Positions 1 through 6,738 of a stretch of DNA of 17,566 bases are shown one piece after another. The stretch is taken from contig NZ_DDOV01000048.1 in the NCBI RefSeq assembly GCF_002341865.1, positions 1 to 17,566 on the forward strand, in the 5' to 3' direction. Numbering within the stretch: position 1 is the stretch's first letter; each line of letters opens with the position of its first letter. Position numbers and translations under genes: made by a program. Below the pieces are notes generated by a model, which saw nothing but the letters and a program-made list of their open reading frames with translations, searched no databases and was not told the origin of the DNA. Origin of the DNA: Clostridium sp. UBA2485. Lineage in GTDB: Bacteria > Bacillota > Clostridia > Clostridiales > Clostridiaceae.

Positions 1-753
1 GGAGCGACAGGCCCAATAGGTCCAACCGGATTAGCAGGAGTAACCGGGGCAACCGGAGCGATAGGCCCAACAGGAGTAACCGGGCCAACAGGACCAACCG
101 GTCCAATAGGCTTAGTAGGTCCAACCGGAGCAACAGGAGCAACAGGAGCAGATGGAGCACCTGGTGCAGACGGAGCACCTGGTGCAGACGGAGCACCTGG
201 TGCAGACGGAGCACCAGGTGCAACAGGAGCAACTGGTCCACAAGGTCCTGCAGGAGCTCCTGGAACACCAGGAGCAACAGGAGATACTGGTCCAATAGGT
301 CCGACCGGTCCAACTGGTCCTGCAAATGGATTAAATGCTTTTGGATATGTTTACAATACAGGAAACCAAACTATAACTATAGCATTGCTTCAGCCACCTC
401 AGCCTATAAACTTTAATAATTCAGGTCCATTATCCACTGGGGTAACTCATCCAACTGCAAATACTATAAATGTTACTAGTGCTGGTCAATATGAGATAAA
501 CTTTGTAGTGTACTTTACAGCAACTTTAGCGGTAGCGGGAACATTCCAAATTCAGATAAATGGAACTGCTGTACCAGGAGGAAAATTTACAGAGACATTA
601 ACTACAGGACTTCAAGTTTATACTGGAAGTGTAATAGCTACAGTACCTGCAAATGCAAATATTCAATTAGCATTTGGAGCAACAGTAGCATTAGGAATTA
701 CAATAACTGGTGTTGATGTAAGTGTTGCGATGTCAGTCAAGAAGCTAAACTAA
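1..753 (+). CDS. Collagen-like exosporium/surface glycoprotein, BclA type (5' end outside window)
   Basis: The reading frame is open from base 1 to the TAA at 751-753, and the start lies upstream of the window. Bases 1-324 encode 36 uninterrupted Gly-X-Y triplets (GPT, GAT, GPI, GAD, GAP and similar), which is a collagen triple-helix stalk rich in Thr at Y, the usual glycosylation site in BclA-like proteins. About 142 residues follow (from NGLNAFGYVYNT to the end). They are rich in Thr, Val, Ile and Gly with alternating beta-strand patterns and resemble the C1q/TNF-like trimerising head of BclA. Proteins of this type form hair-like filaments on the exosporium or cell surface. The stalk is visibly more GC-rich than its surroundings because Gly, Pro and Ala codons dominate. 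A terminator follows directly, so this is the last gene of its transcript. The anchoring N-terminus cannot be seen. The family call is firm; the exosporium location is inferred from the family. Confidence 0.9.
   Translation, partial: GATGPIGPTGLAGVTGATGAIGPTGVTGPTGPTGPIGLVGPTGATGATGADGAPGADGAPGADGAPGADGAPGATGATGPQGPAGAPGTPGATGDTGPIGPTGPTGPANGLNAFGYVYNTGNQTITIALLQPPQPINFNNSGPLSTGVTHPTANTINVTSAGQYEINFVVYFTATLAVAGTFQIQINGTAVPGGKFTETLTTGLQVYTGSVIATVPANANIQLAFGATVALGITITGVDVSVAMSVKKLN
154..225 (+). repeat. 18-bp tandem repeat inside the collagen stalk
   Basis: The unit GGAGCACCTGGTGCAGAC occurs three times without change at 154-171, 172-189 and 190-207. A fourth, diverged copy lies at 208-225. 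Each unit encodes Gly-Ala-Pro-Gly-Ala-Asp, two collagen triplets, so gain or loss of a unit keeps frame and changes stalk length. GCACC and GGTGC inside each unit are also inverted repeats. DNA identity, not just protein identity, points to recent slippage or recombination. Confidence 0.9.
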
Positions 754-768
754 AATATAAAATATTTG

Positions 769-795
769 AATCTCCCTATTTTAGGGAGATTTCTA
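769..795 (+). terminator. Rho-independent terminator of the collagen-like gene
   Basis: The arms AATCTCCCTA (769-778) and TAGGGAGATT (782-791) form a perfect 10-bp stem with a TTT loop, 15 bases after the stop codon. The T-run after it is short (TTC), so efficiency may be moderate. From here to the next start at 1047 the sequence is AT-rich and nothing else convincing is seen. Confidence 0.8.
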
Positions 796-1046
796 AATAT
801 ATAAGATTAGATTTTAAAATCTTAATAATAATTATTTATATGAAAACAATATGCAAGATTTAAAAGAATTTTTAATAGGCTAATTAATAAGTGTGAAAAT
901 ATTATGTAATAATTGAGATAAACTGTATAAAAATATTGTAAATTAAAATATTTAAGTTTACAATAACATTGAATGATATATTAAAATTACATAAATATAC
1001 AGTTACATAATAAAAGGTTAATCTTGTATTTTAAGGAGAGAGTATT

Positions 1047-1549
1047 ATGCCACATATTAATACCCATATGACCTTTGTAAAGCATATTATAAAAGTAGTG
1101 TCAATAGTAATTGTCAATGGGAATTATTCTTAAAGGATAAATATTTAGACGTATCAGACGAAGAGAAATCATTTATTTTAGGATATTATAGCCATTTATG
1201 GTTGGATAATTATGTCAATGAAAATGGACATATTCTTAGAACTTCTGTACTTGTAAATGGAAATAATGAAGCAGCTAAGGAAAAATTTTTGAAAAATCTA
1301 TTATTTTATGATAATAAAATAATAGATAATAAACCTGATGTAGAAAAAATAAATAAAACTATTTTTAAGGATTTTAAAAATTATTATGTGATTTCAGAAA
1401 AGGATATGAAAATGATATTTAATAAATGCATAAAACTTCTAAAAGAAAGTTCTAAATATAGCAATTCTTCGGTTTTTGAAGAAAAAAAGTATATTAGTTT
1501 TTTTACTTTAGCATCTTCTAAAATATCAAAGATTATGAGAAATATTTAA
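1047..1549 (+). pseudogene. Frame-broken gene, possibly zinc-dependent phospholipase C-like
   Basis: An AAGGAG ribosome binding site (1033-1038) precedes ATG 1047. The protein starts MPHINTHMTFVKHIIK and then stops at TAA 1131-1133. From about base 1082 the other forward frame (-1 relative to the first) carries a clean continuation containing SNCQWELFLKDKYLDV, FILGYYSHLWLDNYVNEN and a charged helical tail ending at TAA 1547-1549. The two frames can be joined around the AAAA run at 1091-1094. The MPxINTH start and the SHLWLD segment recall clostridial proteins related to the zinc-dependent phospholipase C / S1-P1 nuclease fold, where early His and later His/Asp bind metal. From memory of that family, the section between the start and the first helix also looks shortened, so a deletion may accompany the frameshift. 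What is seen is one good start and one long open frame that do not match. The family name is a weak recognition. A 115-residue protein from ATG 1202 could only be a fragment. Confidence 0.55.
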
Positions 1550-1642
1550 AATATATAATATAGTGAGTTAATTAAACTAATATTTGAAATCCTAGCTAAT
1601 TAGCATTTTAATAGTTAATAAATAACATATAAATTGTTTTAG

Positions 1643-1662
1643 TGATATAATTTTTTATATCA
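1643..1662. repeat. AT-rich inverted repeat upstream of the nucleotidyltransferase gene
   Basis: TGATATAA (1643-1650) and TTATATCA (1655-1662) are perfect inverted arms around TTTT, about 25 bases before the start at 1687. It could be an operator or weak hairpin in the leader. In DNA this AT-rich chance is also plausible. Confidence 0.3.
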
Positions 1663-1686
1663 TTTATTTGTTGTGGGAGGGGAAAT

Positions 1687-2232
1687 ATGGATATAAACGA
1701 TTTATACTTTTTATCGGTAAAACTAAATGAAATAAATATAAAATGGGCTTTAGGAGGATCATTGCTATTATACTTTAACAAAATATTAGACAATCCACGA
1801 GATATAGATATATTAGTAAATTATGAGGAGTCGAAGAAAGTAAATGATATTTTATATAATTATGGAGAATGTAGAGAGAGGCATAGTAAGACTCCATATA
1901 AAACTGAGAGCTTTTATAATTATAAAATAAATAATACGGAAGTTGATATAATAGGGAGCTTTAAAATCTCTCACGAAAGAGGGATATATTCTTATATTTT
2001 AGATGAAGAAGCAATTTCGCAGTACATATCTATAAATAATATGCAAATACCATTATCTTCTATAGAAGATTGGTATATACTATATCAATTAATTCCAGGT
2101 AGAGAGAAGAAAGTAAGTATTATAGAAGAATATTTCAATAAGAATGGAGTTTCAAATCCAAAATTAATAAAAAGGGCATTAGAGCAGCCTCTGCCTCAAT
2201 CAGTTATAAAAAAATGTCTAAAATTATTGTAG
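1687..2232 (+). CDS. Nucleotidyltransferase-fold protein
   Basis: This 181-residue cytoplasmic protein has the hallmarks of the pol-beta-like nucleotidyltransferase superfamily. GGS is at residues 23-25 after a short helix. The metal-binding pair DID is at 39-41 in the context PRDIDILV, and a third acidic strand EVDI (Asp87) completes a possible catalytic triad. The C-terminal half is helical and lacks a recognisable partner domain. Such small stand-alone proteins include aminoglycoside nucleotidyltransferase relatives and the toxin or antitoxin parts of MNT/AbiE-type systems. No HEPN or AbiEi partner is adjacent, so neither role is supported. A strong GGGAGGGG site just before ATG 1687 fixes the start. 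The next gene is 106 bases away. The substrate is unknown; the fold call is fairly safe. Confidence 0.75.
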   Translation: MDINDLYFLSVKLNEINIKWALGGSLLLYFNKILDNPRDIDILVNYEESKKVNDILYNYGECRERHSKTPYKTESFYNYKINNTEVDIIGSFKISHERGIYSYILDEEAISQYISINNMQIPLSSIEDWYILYQLIPGREKKVSIIEEYFNKNGVSNPKLIKRALEQPLPQSVIKKCLKLL

Positions 2233-2338
2233 TTTATTATACTTCAACATAATATAGGAATAATTTTTAGATTTCTCCTAAAAATAATATTAGAATAATT
2301 TAGATGTATTCAAAGTTTTATATTTAGGAGAGATTTTT

Positions 2339-2833
2339 ATGAAAAAAATAATTAGTTTATTAATATTAATACATTTGTTTTCAATAAATGTATTTGCTTA
2401 TGAACCTATTAGTAGAGAAGATAAAATAAATATCTATAGTATTACTATAGACACTTTAATATCTTATTATGATGGTTTAGAAGATATAGATTATATAACT
2501 ATTGATATGAATAATAAATTTTTTGAGGAGCTTGATAAAACTGATAAGGAAAAAATATTAAATAACTTAAAAAAGTATAATAAAACTGTGATGAATAAGT
2601 CGTTAAAGGATTTAAATCAAGATGGATTTACAGATAATTTTAATAGACTAAATGGGAATAGTAAAAATGGATTACTTATTAATATAGTAGATTATAAATA
2701 TAAAAATAATAAAATTTTTATTGAAGGTGCCATATATACAGGTCCTATTTCTGCAAAAGGGGTTAAGATTGTCATAAATAAAAAAGATGAGCAGTGGAAT
2801 CTGGAACGCAAAAGGATATTATGGGGAGCTTAA
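2339..2833 (+). CDS. Small secreted protein of unknown function
   Basis: The 164-residue product begins with a typical signal peptide: MKK, a hydrophobic stretch (residues 4-16), then Ser-Ile-Asn-Val-Phe-Ala with likely signal peptidase I cleavage after Ala20. There is no lipobox cysteine, so it is probably secreted rather than lipid-anchored. The mature part of about 144 residues is charged and helical (roughly residues 25-85), then has strand-like segments ending in an IEGAIYTGPISAKGVKIVI and EQWNLERK region. That layout (helices followed by a terminal beta sheet with a conserved Trp) recalls NTF2-like or small clostridial exported proteins, but I do not recognise a family. GGAG at 2327-2330 supports ATG 2339. 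Neighbours on both sides are on the same strand without clear terminators between, so co-transcription with the cyclase-family gene at 2900 is possible. Confidence 0.7.
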   Translation: MKKIISLLILIHLFSINVFAYEPISREDKINIYSITIDTLISYYDGLEDIDYITIDMNNKFFEELDKTDKEKILNNLKKYNKTVMNKSLKDLNQDGFTDNFNRLNGNSKNGLLINIVDYKYKNNKIFIEGAIYTGPISAKGVKIVINKKDEQWNLERKRILWGA

Positions 2834-2899
2834 TATAGGATTATTATAATTTGTAATATATAATAAAATTAGAAAATAATTTTATATAAGAGGTATATT

Positions 2900-3529
2900 A
2901 TGAGTAGAAATTTTTATGATATTTCTATAGAATTAAGTAACAACACTGCTGTTTATAATGGAGATCCAAATATAGAGATAGAAGATGTATTTAATATTTC
3001 CAAAGGAGATGACTTTAATTTATCAAAACTTATAATCACAACACATAGTGGAACTCACATAGATGCACCTAAGGATTTTTTTACTGATGGTTATGGAATT
3101 GAAGAAATACCAATAGAAAAATTAATAGGTAAGGCTAAAGTATTTGAAGTATTAAATTGTAGTAAAATTGAAAAATATCATTTAGAAAATCTTATCATCG
3201 AAGATGGAGATAGAATATTTTTTAAAACAAGTAATTACGATAAGGTAACTCGTAAGATATTTTATGAGGAATTTGTATATCTAACTTTAGAAGCAGCAGA
3301 ATATTTAGTAGATAAAAATATAAATACTGTGGGTATAGACTATTTTTCTATTGAAAGTTTTAATGACACTGAGTTTAGAGTGCACAAATTACTTTTAAAA
3401 AATAATATTGTAATAGTGGAAGGATTAAATTTAAAAGATGTTCCAGAGGGAAATTATGAACTTTATGCATTGCCAATTAAAATTAAAAATTCAGATGGTG
3501 CCCCAGCAAGGGTAATATTATATAAATAA
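2900..3529 (+). CDS. Cyclase family protein (kynurenine formamidase-like metal hydrolase), altered metal site
   Basis: This 209-residue cytoplasmic protein matches the cyclase/KynB family (arylformamidase and related hydrolases) in length and order. It has the start YDISIELSNN, VYNGDP at 18-23, the metal motif HSGTHIDAP at 49-57, GIDYFSIES at 145-153, then His162 and Glu174 in VEGLNL. In KynB-type enzymes the motif reads HxGTHxDxPxHF and binds two metals. Here His49, His53 and Asp55 are kept but the last His of the motif is Asp59 (codon GAT, 3074-3076), one base from His. His162 and Glu174, the other likely ligands, are present. It may still bind metal with a changed second site, act on another substrate, or be losing activity. 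The ribosome binding site (AGAGGT) is weak. No kynurenine pathway gene is nearby, so tryptophan degradation is not supported. A terminator follows. Confidence 0.85.
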   Translation: MSRNFYDISIELSNNTAVYNGDPNIEIEDVFNISKGDDFNLSKLIITTHSGTHIDAPKDFFTDGYGIEEIPIEKLIGKAKVFEVLNCSKIEKYHLENLIIEDGDRIFFKTSNYDKVTRKIFYEEFVYLTLEAAEYLVDKNINTVGIDYFSIESFNDTEFRVHKLLLKNNIVIVEGLNLKDVPEGNYELYALPIKIKNSDGAPARVILYK

Positions 3530-3561
3530 ATCTCGCTTTATAGTGAGATTTATTTTTTATT
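3527..3561 (+). terminator. Rho-independent terminator after the cyclase-family gene
   Basis: AAATCTCGC (3528-3536) pairs with GTGAGATTT (3543-3551), nine pairs including one G-T, over a TTTATA loop. ATTTTTTATTT follows. The left arm starts inside the stop codon, so the gene runs straight into its terminator. Confidence 0.85.
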
Positions 3562-4072
3562 TAAAAATCATTATTATAATTAATAAAAATTACGATTTAA
3601 CTTTATATAAGTCACATATCTATAAAATTAAAGTTATAATTAGCACTTATAAAGCTATATGGTTATATTTGAAACTTACTAATAATATTTATATATAAAA
3701 AACTATTCTAGAGAGTTTATAGGATAGTTTTTATTATATAAGAAGAAGTACATCATTTTAAGTAGAAAATAAGGCTATTATATAATTTTAATATTGAGAA
3801 TATATTAAGGAGTTTTTCTAATTTGTATAAATTAAATGAAGATAGTAGAACTTTTATAAAAATAACAATATTTCTATAAAAGTGATAAGTTAATAATTAT
3901 TCACTGACAGTAGGTAAGAGAATGTATTGAAGAGGTGTTAATTTTATAAATCATTTGTCTTACTTATGAACTGTGTAAATAACCATAGAAACATTAACTT
4001 AGATTTAGAAATAGCAGAGAAATTCTTTATATTGCCATAAAAATAATCCAATTCAAATAGGGGGAGAGTTAT
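3559..4072. other. Non-coding stretch ahead of the transketolase-like operon
   Basis: These 514 bases carry no credible gene. They contain an orphan terminator (listed separately), AT-rich DNA and only very short open frames, the best being 24 codons at 3966-4040 without a ribosome binding site. A TATAAT at 3781-3786 has only a poor -35 (TTAAGT, 3758-3763). It could serve the operon but would leave a leader of nearly 300 bases. No riboswitch that I recognise is present. Confidence 0.5.
3698..3736 (+). terminator. Orphan rho-independent terminator
   Basis: AAAAACTATTCT (3698-3709) pairs with AGGATAGTTTTT (3721-3732), 12 pairs with one G-T, around an 11-base loop. The right arm supplies the T-run (GTTTTTATT). 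The A-run on the left makes it usable on the minus strand too. No gene lies between this and the terminator at 3527-3561, so it either ends a small RNA, backs up the first terminator, or is left from a lost gene. Confidence 0.7.
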
Positions 4073-4927
4073 ATGCCTTTAACATCAAAAGAGCTGTTAA
4101 ACCTAGAAGAAAAAGCTTATGAACTTAGATTACTTTCTATAGATGCTGCACTTAAGATAGGTAACGGAAATACCGGAAAAGCTTTAAGTTCTATAGATAT
4201 TTTTACAATACTATATCATAAATATTTAAATATAGATTTTAAAGATTCAAAAGATAAGTGTAGAGATAAACTTGTATTAAGTAAAGAACATGGAGGAATC
4301 TACATTGTTCCTAGCTTATTAGACAATGTATTCATACATAAAGAATTACTTAAGGAATATAATCATAGTAAAGATAATTTAGGGGTAAATCTAGATTTTA
4401 GAAAGGTTTGCGCAGAAGAGGTTTCTATCCATTCATTAGGATATGGACTTTCAATTGCATTAGGAATGGCATTAGGAGCAAGGATTAAATCTAAGAAATA
4501 TAAAGTTTACTGTCTATTAAGTGATAAAGAGTGTAACGAAGGATCAGTTTGGGAAGCAGCAATGGCTATAGCTTATTTAAAAACAACAAATCTTATAACT
4601 ATTATAAATAAAAATCAATGTATAATTGATGATTCTACAAAAGAAATTATAACATTAGAATCCTTTGCAGATAAATGGAGAAATTTTGGATTTATAGTTG
4701 AAGAGGTAGATGGTCATAGTCTTAAAGAACTTTCTGAAGCTTTAGATTTTGCTTTAAGTGAAAATAAAAAGCCTGTTGTTATTATTGCTAATACAATAAA
4801 TGGTTGTGGTGTTGATTTTATGGAAGATGACTATAGATTTACTTATGGAATTCTTGATGAAGAAAAAGTTAAGGAAGCAAAAGAAAGTTTAGAAAAATAC
4901 TATGAAATAAGGATAAAAGAGGTGTAA
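4073..4927 (+). CDS. Split transketolase-like protein, N-terminal (cofactor) half, degenerate active site
   Basis: At 284 residues it has the length and order of the N-subunit of split bacterial transketolases, which bind thiamine diphosphate (ThDP) diphosphate and Mg. It departs from the family at key points. The usual GHxGG reads GNTGK (32-36, His to Asn33). SKEHGG keeps His73. GSLGHG reads HSLGYG (120-125, His to Tyr124). The ThDP motif GDGE..NEG reads SDKECNEG (150-157), keeping Asp151. The second Mg ligand survives as Asn181 in NKNQ. DGH (213-215) is kept, but the late WHG reads TYG, so its His is Tyr258. Mg/ThDP binding is therefore still plausible, while the histidines that handle sugar substrates are largely gone. 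This suggests a different substrate or a non-catalytic role rather than the pentose phosphate pathway. A GGGGGAG site (4060-4066) supports ATG 4073. The C-half starts three bases after the stop. Confidence 0.85.
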   Translation: MPLTSKELLNLEEKAYELRLLSIDAALKIGNGNTGKALSSIDIFTILYHKYLNIDFKDSKDKCRDKLVLSKEHGGIYIVPSLLDNVFIHKELLKEYNHSKDNLGVNLDFRKVCAEEVSIHSLGYGLSIALGMALGARIKSKKYKVYCLLSDKECNEGSVWEAAMAIAYLKTTNLITIINKNQCIIDDSTKEIITLESFADKWRNFGFIVEEVDGHSLKELSEALDFALSENKKPVVIIANTINGCGVDFMEDDYRFTYGILDEEKVKEAKESLEKYYEIRIKEV

Positions 4928-4929
4928 CT

Positions 4930-5916
4930 ATGTATGGATTAATCAATGGAGCAATGACGGAAATTTATGAAAAGTCACTTTATTATTTGATAGAAATGCA
5001 TGATGATATAGTTGGATTATTTGCGGATTTAAAGGAATCTACTAAATTTGAATTGTTTAGTGATAAATATGATAAAAGATTTTTAGATATAGAAACAACA
5101 GAGAAAACTCTCTTTGCTATAGCTGCTGGACTTGCAAAATGTGACCTAAAAACATATCTATCTATTTTTGATGTATCTGCCTCAATGAAGGCCTTAGAAC
5201 AAGTTAGGACGGACATATGTTATCAAAATTTAAATGTAAAAATAATTGCAACCAATTGGAGTTTATCATTTGGTCAATGTGAAACTACTAATCGTTGTAT
5301 AGAAGATATAGCTATTATGAGATCTATGAGTAATATGAAGGTTGTAGTACCAGCAGATAGTGTTGAAGCAGCTAAAGCAATTATAGAGTCCTATGATTTG
5401 CGAGGGCCTGTATATATTCGTATTGACGAATGCCTTGATAAAAAACTATATGAAAATGAAGAATATGAATTCAAAATTGGTAAAGGAATAGAATTAAAGG
5501 AAGGTACAGATATAACTATTATTGCTTGCGGAAGTTCTGTTCATCAAGCATTAGAAGCAGCAAAAATCTTAGAGGACATGCATCAATTAAAAGTAAGAGT
5601 AATCAATATGCACACAATTAAGCCAATAGATAAGGACGTTATATTAAACGCTATATGCGAGACTAGAAGAATAATAACAGTAGAAGAACATAATGTAATA
5701 GGAGGACTTGGAAGTGCAGTATCAGAGGTTATTGCAGAAAGCGGAAAAGCTTGTATTTTCAAATCTTTAGGAATATCAGACGAGTTTTTTACAAGTGGAT
5801 TACATGAAGATTTAATGGCTTATTATAAAATAAATGCTAAAGGTATTTTAGAAGAGGTGAGAGAAATATTAAGAAAAAATTTTGATGACGACAACGATTG
5901 GGAAGACGAGGTATAA
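4930..5916 (+). CDS. Split transketolase-like protein, C-terminal half, degenerate substrate site
   Basis: This 328-residue partner carries the pyrimidine-binding and C-terminal domains of transketolase/DXS-type enzymes. In order: FADLKEST at 31-38, the cofactor-activating glutamate region (normally IAEQNM) as TTEKTL with Glu58 kept, SIF with Phe80 at the aminopyrimidine-stacking position, ALEQVRTDI at 88-96, then GPVYIRI at 159-165. The C-terminal domain is well conserved: GKGIELKEGTDITIIACG, VINMHTIKPID (224-234) and VEEHNVIGGLGSAVSEV (251-267). The substrate loop, usually H-x-G-x-x-x-G-E-D-G-x-T-H, reads NWSLSFGQCETTN, losing both histidines. The protein ends in an acidic tail, DDDNDWEDEV. 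Loss of substrate residues matches the N-half, so the two halves appear to have diverged together. AAAGAGGTG at 4917-4924, inside the previous gene, is the ribosome binding site, so the two are translationally linked. Confidence 0.87.
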   Translation: MYGLINGAMTEIYEKSLYYLIEMHDDIVGLFADLKESTKFELFSDKYDKRFLDIETTEKTLFAIAAGLAKCDLKTYLSIFDVSASMKALEQVRTDICYQNLNVKIIATNWSLSFGQCETTNRCIEDIAIMRSMSNMKVVVPADSVEAAKAIIESYDLRGPVYIRIDECLDKKLYENEEYEFKIGKGIELKEGTDITIIACGSSVHQALEAAKILEDMHQLKVRVINMHTIKPIDKDVILNAICETRRIITVEEHNVIGGLGSAVSEVIAESGKACIFKSLGISDEFFTSGLHEDLMAYYKINAKGILEEVREILRKNFDDDNDWEDEV

Positions 5917-5919
5917 TTC

Positions 5920-6738
5920 ATGATTTATAAGGATGAAATGTACTCAAATAAGATATTTTTAAATTCTGTATTACCACTTTTTAAAGTATTAGTAGAGGAA
6001 AAAGAAGATCTTAAAAAATCTTTTAGAAATAAAAATGGAGTAATTCAAATTTGTTGTTTAGATGAAAATAAAAAAATAGGAATTCACTTTGTAGTAGAAG
6101 AAGGAAATATCGAAGTAGTAAAGACTATATTAGAAAATCCAGATTTAGAGTTACAGTTTGAAAGTATATATGAGTTTAATAATTTTTGTAAAGGAAAAAG
6201 CAAAAAGTTACCTAAAATAAAGGGTGGTTTTAAATCTAGACTACTTATACCTACTATAAAAGCATTATCAGTTTTATCTAAAATGCTCTCATTTACAGAT
6301 ATGCCTAATGATGAAAAAGAAAAGGATTTACTTGTAAAGCTGCATTTTTATTTAATATCCTCTGGGATAAGTCAATTAAATAAAGCAGATCACCCAGAAA
6401 TAACTAAATGGACTCAAAAAAGCCCTGACAGAGCATATGAGTGGAGGGTAGTAGGAAAGCCTGAGCTTTCAGCTTATATTAGAATAAAATATGGAAAATC
6501 AAAAGCTGGTAGAGGACAATATAAGAGATCAAAACCTTTTCTTGCAATGAACTTTAATAATACAGATAGTGCTTTAGATATATTAAAGGATAGTGAAAAT
6601 TTAATTAAGGATATTGTAAATTCACATATTATCATGGAAGGAGCAACAGAATATGATGCTCAAATTAAATCATTTATGTTTCTGGTTAAAAATTTACTAA
6701 GTAAAGACAGGAAATATGAAAATTTATTCCTTGAATAA
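5920..6738 (+). CDS. Putative tandem SCP2-like (sterol carrier/lipid-binding) protein
   Basis: This 272-residue soluble protein has no signal peptide or membrane segment. Residues about 38-125 (GVIQICCLDENKKIGIHFVV, then ENPDLELQFESIYEFNNF, then GKSKKLPKIKG) follow the strand-helix pattern of SCP2 sterol-binding domains, where a phrase like ENPDVTLxFxS is typical. Residues about 180-262 (ELSAYIRIKYGKSKAGRG, PFLAMNFNNTDSALDIL, IIMEGATEYDAQIKSFM) look like a second, diverged SCP2-like unit. Such domains bind lipids or other hydrophobic ligands in a tunnel, and some act as accessory domains of enzymes. Its start lies three bases after the stop of the transketolase-like C-half, and its GAGGT site (5908-5912) overlaps that gene's end, so it belongs to the same operon. 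This suggests that the degenerate transketolase pair works on, or delivers product to, a hydrophobic molecule. The SCP2 assignment is by eye and moderate; the function is unknown. No clear terminator follows. Confidence 0.6.
   Translation: MIYKDEMYSNKIFLNSVLPLFKVLVEEKEDLKKSFRNKNGVIQICCLDENKKIGIHFVVEEGNIEVVKTILENPDLELQFESIYEFNNFCKGKSKKLPKIKGGFKSRLLIPTIKALSVLSKMLSFTDMPNDEKEKDLLVKLHFYLISSGISQLNKADHPEITKWTQKSPDRAYEWRVVGKPELSAYIRIKYGKSKAGRGQYKRSKPFLAMNFNNTDSALDILKDSENLIKDIVNSHIIMEGATEYDAQIKSFMFLVKNLLSKDRKYENLFLE

Noticed and set aside
1..324. Repeated Gly-X-Y DNA as a CRISPR-like or intergenic repeat array
   Set aside because: The repeats are in frame, encode collagen triplets and have no spacers.
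2263..2285. Hairpin ATTTTTAG/CTAAAAAT after the nucleotidyltransferase gene as a terminator
   Set aside because: The stem is almost all A-T, and no T-run follows on either strand.
3966..4040. 24-codon open frame (MNCVNNHRNINLDLEIAEKF...) upstream of the transketolase-like operon
   Set aside because: It is too short, lacks a ribosome binding site, and has no conserved feature.
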